Source of the DNA: Capsicum annuum
Lineage: Eukaryota; Streptophyta; Magnoliopsida; Solanales; Solanaceae
Assembly: GCF_002878395.1 (NCBI RefSeq)
Contig: NC_061115.1
Location: forward strand, 149,149,065 to 149,213,064
Direction of reading: 5' to 3'
DNA length: 64,000 nucleotides
Shown here: piece by piece, positions 59,005-64,000 of the stretch
How the letters are laid out: each line of letters opens with the position of its first letter
Numbering within the stretch: position 1 is the stretch's first letter
The notes under the pieces: generated by a model
What the model saw: the letters and a program-made list of their open reading frames with translations, nothing else
What the model was told of the DNA's origin: nothing
Database searches by the model: none
Position numbers and translations under genes: made by a program

Positions 59005-60380
59005 GTCGGGAAATACGACATGGGCTATCCTTGTCCATTTGGTCAAACTCATCACTCACATGGGAACCGCTATGACCTAACTTAATCTGAGGAGGTACAT
59101 TTAACCTAGAATGACCACCCTGGGACGACTCTTGACTACCCAAAGCCACTAAACAAGAAGACATACTATCTGAACTATGCAAAGCTGTCTGCACTGGTCT
59201 ACCATGGTTCCCAAGGTAACCTCTAAAATCTCTGCCTCGAAGAGTGTGACCACTGAACTTGCCCTGATGGAACACCTTCTTGGAGCCTCCTTAAGTAGAT
59301 CAAAGAATGTCCTCAGTCATCTTTGCATAATCCACCACACTCTAAAATAATACCCCTGACACCATCATCCAGGGAATAGTCAACTGGAAAGTAGTATTAA
59401 ATTCCTTTATGAGCTTCTGAATCTTCTTAGACACGATTGAAATAGTGGCAATAAAACATATGGACAAGGCATGGAACGTGCCTCATACTAAAAAATAATC
59501 ATTGATCCCTATACCAGTTGATCAAACTCATCTTTTATCTGATCCTTCAAACTATATGGAACAAACCTATCCAACTAGACCTAAGCAAACTAATCCCAAG
59601 TCATTTATAGCAAAAGTAAGAGGTCTATAACTAACAAGTAACATCCACCAATCTCTAGCTACATCTATTAGTTGGTAGGTAGTGTAAGTAACTCTATGCG
59701 ACTCGAACGATCCAATATTATACAAATTCTCCCTATAATCAATCAAGAACTCATAGTCATCCTCACCAACAACACCACTAAACCTGGGTGGACCCAAGTG
59801 AGTATACCTCTTCTAATCCTCAAAAGTCATAACATGATCTAAAATAACAAGAGGCATAGTGAATCTGGTAGGATGTGATCTACCTGAAGAGGTAACATAG
59901 ATAAAGGTTAAACCCTTAGACTCAAAATACCACACTCTGATACTGGCATAGAAAAAGGAACAACACTCAAAACCTGTAAAATATCATAAGTAGATGTTGG
60001 TATTGATGAGAAAATGACACTCAGAACCTGAGGAACACCATAAGTAGACTTTGGCGCAAATGGAGATATAACACTCAGAGTTGGAGGAATACTAGGTGCA
60101 CTCAAAGGAACACCCTCCAAATGAGTCAATAAATGAATTAATAAACTCTTCAAGATCAGGGTAGTAGTGCTTTGTGGAACCTGAGTGGCTTCATATCCCT
60201 AGCACACTCAGCCTTGGGCTCAGGAGAGATCCCCTTAGTACTAACTTTAGAAGGGAAAGATCCTCGTGTTTGTCCTCTACCTCGAGTCCGTCTGCAACCC
60301 CTACCTCATTCCTTAGGATGGGCTCTCTCCTCCAATACCAGCTCAACATTTCTAGTCTCACTAGATCTAACCTTTACCAT
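59005..60380 (-). pseudogene. gag: gag remnant of C
   Basis: Starts with ATG at 60378-60380 on the minus strand, N-terminal part basic (RRTRGRGQTRGSFPSK). A Ser/Pro-rich stretch follows at 60153-59908, with repeats of VLSV. The retrotransposon gag core is at 59797-59567: GPPRFSGVVGEDDYEFLIDY and QLIDVARDWWMLLVSYRP. A Gly/Ser-rich part with RGRDFRGYLGNHGRPVQ near 59230 ends at 59005, where D is inserted; the rest is at 49287-49131. Several frameshifts and stops. It would form the particle core. Confidence 0.85.
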
Positions 60381-60571
60381 TTTTGCAAAAAAGAGTGAAA
60401 CGCAATTTAGGACATAGGGTATGGAAAACCCACACGATAAGGAATAAAATAAGGGAAATTTCCAAAAAATATCTTATTACATCTCAAAGATAGATACGAA
60501 CATCTATGTACCGATTTGCAGGACTTTACTAGATACCCTATTCTTACACTTATGATACCAATGAACCTGGC

Positions 60572-60584
60572 TGCTCTGATACCA
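60572..60584 (-). other. primer binding site of C (tRNA-iMet)
   Basis: TGGTATCAGAGCA on the minus strand, three bases from the LTR end. A perfect match to the usual plant initiator-Met primer site over at least 12 bases. Confidence 0.92.
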
Positions 60585-60587
60585 ATT

Positions 60588-63213
60588 TGTCAAGATCCAA
60601 AAATTAAGGCCATGATGGCACTTAATGCAGCTAAGCCTTGACAAGTAAGACAATCATCTAAACTAATAGGGAAATATAACACAAATCTCAATGCGAACTT
60701 CTAGAGTGAAGTCAAACCATACATGTTCAATAATAGCGAAAGTTTAAATAACAATAATACAATAAATCATCCCATAATCTGGTTTCAAATTGCAAGAACA
60801 ATGTAAATACAAATCAAAGTCTGAACATACAACTAATAATCAAAAAACTTTAAGTCTATCTCTGGAATACAAATAAGAAAAAACTAGATGAGAGAAAGTC
60901 TAAGTTCGACTTTGAAGGCGTAGAGCGGTCAATACATCAAAATAGCAAAATTACAGCCTAAATTCAGCAGCCGCATGATTCACTCATACCTGGATCTGCA
61001 TCAAAAGGGTACAATAGGGATAGTACAGTCCACTTATACTTACTAGGCATCATAGACTGACTAAGCAAAGTAGAAAATAAGGTATATAAATACACACTAT
61101 GAATACATCACCTGCAAGCAGAAAATATCCAAAACAGTAGCTCAAACCATCTCCACTAACAGTTCTAAATATCGGACATAGGCAAGAAATAGGTAAGTAA
61201 AAGAAAACAGAATAAACATGCATCAGATAAAATACAGAAATATAACACTGAAGATGTATAAATTTATGAAATTTAATGGGGATAATAATAATGATGATGT
61301 GATATGATCAAAGTTATCATATAACCTTTATATACACCTATCGAGCCTCAGCACTTCCAGATAGGACCCATAGAGGGTTCATAACCCATATACTATCTCA
61401 ATATTCAATCACAATCTCAATATCTAGATCTCTTCTCCGAGTCATAGACTATGATAGAAAGTTTTGTAAAAATATCTCATTTTTATCAAAATCAATGTTT
61501 CCATAATGTCACTAATGTCTCCTAAATGTATCTATAATATGAGGATGTAATTCTCAGAATCAAACCGATATGAAGATCCCAAATTCGTTCAATATACATG
61601 TACGTGAACTCCAAATCCACTTAATAAGTCAACCATCCACGATTCACTATAAGTCTAGTACCATTAGAGTGAAATATGTAGTAAGACATTATCAATATCA
61701 CATTAACCCTATTTTAGTCATTTCTATCATGAAGAAAGCAACCAAATGTATTCACAAGGCCAATAATATTAGATAAGACCCCCACATGGGCAACACAGAG
61801 TAATTATTATCTCAAATCACTAATAATAATATCATAAGCCCCCACACATAGACACAACATCAATAATATTATTCATATGTTTATTACCCATACTCATAGC
61901 ATGTTTTTATATAAATATTAACTATTCATCCCAGTCTGAAGAAAGTTAAGTCATAACTAACCTCGTGACAGTAAAATTCAAGCCTTAAACCCTTCACACA
62001 GAGATTTTATCCTCTCAAACAACCTCGAAATCAACTAAATCATATAAATATAGAATCTACACATCAAAAGGAAGTCAACAATACCCATATTGTCTATTTT
62101 TAAATCGGGGTCAAAACGGACCCCCGAAATGGGTTTTCAAAACAAAAGCGTAAAACTGAAATTTTAATTTTTAAACACCTTATCCATGATTAACGGAAGC
62201 TATAGAAGAAAGCTCAAGTGAAAACGGATTTAAAATGGGGTTTAAATTAAAGAAAAATCATTTTAACCCTTACGGACTAAAAAAATCATTTTAAGCCTTA
62301 CGGACTAAAATCCCTAAATTTTACTTTTGAAATCACGAATTAACAGGTCTTAGATGAGAAAAATCAAAGTAAAATCATTTAAATAGTGATTTGAAGCTTA
62401 CCCAAGCTCTAAATTGAAAAAAAATCATCCAAAATCCTCTCAATCCGAAGCTTAAATCTCATAAATGAAAGAAAAATCGAGAAAGGCATTTTTATACCTG
62501 ACCCAACACTGACTGCTACAGCGGTCACCACTTTAGTGCGGGTCGACCACTAAAGTAGTTCGGCCTACATGGGGATGACCACTAATGCGGTCCCCATACC
62601 GCTAAAGCGGCTAAACCTCTGCTTTAACGGTACCCGCTTGGTATGGTGGGGCCCACTAAAGCGACCTTGGGCTGCTAAAATGGCTACCGCTTTAGCGACC
62701 CCTTGGCCGCTTAAGAGGCCACACCAGATATATCAGCACCAACAACTTTGCTAAAAATGTAAAGTTGTGAATCAAGCCCTCGAGATTCGTTCAAAATCTT
62801 GTGAAGGCAAACGAAACGTGCTACTAGACTAAATTCGATATTTCAGACTCAATGGCTACATTAGATTTTCGAAAAAAAGTTATTTTTACAAAATTGACCC
62901 CTAAGATCTAATTTCATAATTTTTCAAATTGAGGGTCAAAATGAGATCCAAAATCCATAAAATTGAACCAACCACACTACTATCCTTAAATCGATATTCC
63001 GAATCTACAGGCACAGTTCGTTTTGCCATTCAATGCCTAGATAGCAATTGTTTATCAAAGTCAATGAACCTCTAAGAATCATAAGCTCCCATAATCATTT
63101 CAAAACACATTGAAAATCGTATCAACCATCACCACACCTTTGTAACATCTCATAGCAACCACGGAGAGGGTTAAAATAATCAAAATACCTAATCATAGAA
63201 TCAAGTCCGTATA
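60588..63213 (-). repeat. 5' LTR of C
   Basis: TGTCAAGATCC at 60588 to AAGTCCGTATA at 63213 (for AAGTCCTTACA). Colinear with 43151-45764. Word cluster at 62516-62720 and TATA box at 62490. Confidence 0.9.
62490..62496 (-). promoter_or_regulatory. TATA box of the C 5' LTR
   Basis: TATAAAA on the minus strand (GGTATAAAAATGCC). As the 5' LTR this would be the promoter of the C genomic RNA. Confidence 0.6.
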
Positions 63214-63239
63214 ATTAACCTGCAACCAACATACAGTTC

Positions 63240-63402
63240 TAAGTAGGTATTGTAATGGTAAGGAACTAGGCTGAATGGTTTACTCGTGCTAGGATTTGGG
63301 TTCGATACCAGCTGTCCATATATCCTTTTTTAACTAGGCAAATATTATGGATCCTTCTTTGTCTGTATGTAGATTTCCTAAAAAAAATAAAATAAAAACT
63401 TT
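63240..63402 (+). mobile_element. probable tRNA-derived SINE
   Basis: A perfect RNA polymerase III B box GGTTCGATACC at 63299-63309, a weak A-box-like segment (TAATGGTAAGG) about 50 bp upstream, and an A-rich tail at 63379-63400 (AAAAAAAATAAAATAAAAA). Length about 160 bp suits plant SINEs. No clear target duplication was found, and the left edge is approximate. Confidence 0.5.
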
Positions 63403-63490
63403 ACTTAGGATCTTTTTGGAAAGTCACCTGTTAATTGAAATTGGTATAATTATTAGGGTAGTAATTACCAGTCTAGTTATTATGATGACC
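63403..63490. other. unassigned spacer
   Basis: AT-rich; nothing recognised. Confidence 0.3.
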
Positions 63491-63628
63491 TATTTATTTG
63501 CCACAATGTATATAATTACAGTGTAATTACAAGTGTATTTTGTTGCACAAGTGTTAATTATCAAAAACTAAAACTTTATATTTGACAAATAAAGGCCTTT
63601 ATAAATGATATTAAATTAAATATTTAAG

Positions 63629-63669
<41 letters not shown>

Positions 63670-63830
63670 TGTTTGCCACAATATATATAATTACAATGTC
63701 ATTACAAGTGTATTGTTTGATTGCACAAGTGTTAATTATCAAAAACTAAAAATTTATATTTGAAAAATAAAAGCCTTTATAAATGATATTAAATTAAATA
63801 TTTAAGATAAACACACATACACACACATAT
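63491..63830 (+). repeat. tandem duplication of a ~174-bp unit
   Basis: Unit 1 (63491-63664) and unit 2 (about 63669-63830) both read TTGCCACAAT, ATTACAAGTGTATT, GCACAAGTGTTAATTATC, AATGATATTAAATTAAATAT. Each ends in a simple repeat: (AT)n in unit 1, ACACAC/ATAT in unit 2. Confidence 0.9.
63633..63666 (+). repeat. (AT)n microsatellite
   Basis: About 17 AT units at the join of the two 174-bp copies. Confidence 0.95.
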
Positions 63831-64000
63831 ATATGGGTTTTATGTTAGCATCCTATCCCATTTTCTTTCTTCCTTAAATTCCCTTATTTTTATTACAATT
63901 CACTAAAATTTGGGACATCTTTGTTATATTAGCAAATAAAAATAAGTCTCACATTCTTTCTAGCTTTCTCAATCTAAATTCACTTCCTCCAACAAAATCT
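63831..64000. other. unassigned AT-rich end of window
   Basis: No frame or repeat recognised; contains pyrimidine-rich runs. Confidence 0.3.

Larger units (their letters stand above)
43151..63213 (-). mobile_element. Ty3/gypsy LTR retrotransposon C, complete, containing D
   Basis: LTRs at 43151-45764 and 60588-63213 (2.61 and 2.63 kb) are colinear. On the minus strand: 5' LTR, primer site for tRNA-iMet (60572-60584), gag, protease, RT, RNase H, integrase, purine tract (45765-45777), 3' LTR. D splits the gag 3' end. Without D the element is 10.35 kb. Flanks at the outer edges (AAAAA and ATTAA) give no convincing target duplication. Same family as B. Confidence 0.9.

Noticed and set aside
49283..59009. 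Target duplication of D
   Set aside because: GCCTG and GTCGG share three of five bases; not convincing, though both flanks are C gag.
60172..60417. Plus-strand frames near the C gag start
   Set aside because: Antisense to the basic N-terminal part of C gag; no signature of their own.
43146..63218. Target duplication of C
   Set aside because: AAAAA and ATTAA; too weak in AT-rich sequence.
63240..63320. True tRNA gene
   Set aside because: B box is present, but no cloverleaf can be formed from the surrounding bases and the A box is weak; read as a SINE.
1..64000. Intact host gene, CRISPR array, rRNA, centromere satellite
   Set aside because: No long intact frame outside transposon genes and no regular array other than those listed.

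Overview
The window is plant nuclear DNA, most likely intergenic heterochromatin of a dicot. Solanaceae is my guess from the style of the repeats; nothing in the sequence proves it. It is AT-rich, has no intact host gene, and no rRNA, tRNA or CRISPR feature was seen. Almost every base can be assigned to decayed transposable elements inserted into one another. Labels used here: E1, A, B, D and C are Ty3/gypsy elements; ATH is an Athila/Tat-like gypsy element; E is a non-autonomous LTR element; SOLO is a solo LTR; COP is a Ty1/copia fragment; CACTA is an En/Spm-type DNA transposon.

Layout, left to right. E1 (1-4471, +) is the 3' part of a chromodomain-type gypsy element inserted in the pol of A (4472-8233, +). 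A in turn sits in the reverse transcriptase region of B (+), which is seen at 8236-8355 and resumes at 34478-41442. Also in B's reverse transcriptase is ATH (8356-34477, - strand), with a perfect 5-bp target duplication AGGAG. ATH's left LTR carries a 10.7-kb CACTA transposon (9174-19862, target duplication ACA). ATH's protease region carries E (23211-30945, +). B's 3' LTR (37208-41442) contains SOLO (37415-38760, target duplication CGTTA). A 5'-truncated copia element follows (COP, 41594-43128, +). Then comes C (43151-63213, -), a complete but dead gypsy element with tRNA-iMet primer site, split in gag by D (49288-59004, -), a related element with two 2.8-kb LTRs. The last 0.8 kb holds a probable tRNA-derived SINE, a ~174-bp tandem duplication and an (AT)n tract.

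The coding parts are pseudogenes: gag, protease, RT, RNase H and integrase of the gypsy elements, TNP2-type and Transposase_24-type genes of the CACTA element, and RT/RNase H of a copia element. All have stop codons or frameshifts. The insertion order can be read directly: B and C are old hosts; A, ATH, SOLO and D landed in them; E1, CACTA and E landed in those. Reading frames of the hosts (B RT, ATH protease, C gag) continue across the inserted elements.

Points beyond routine annotation: (i) the CACTA element has a pair of direct repeats on either side of its transposase genes, each with an unrecognised open frame antisense to them; (ii) nearly every LTR family here has a cluster of its own short, often palindromic, word in U3, where visible just upstream of the TATA box; (iii) in-frame stops in the pol remnants are mostly CAG-to-TAG, as expected from loss of methylated cytosine in CHG sites; (iv) several elements are deletion derivatives that kept ends and primer sites but lost RT or integrase.
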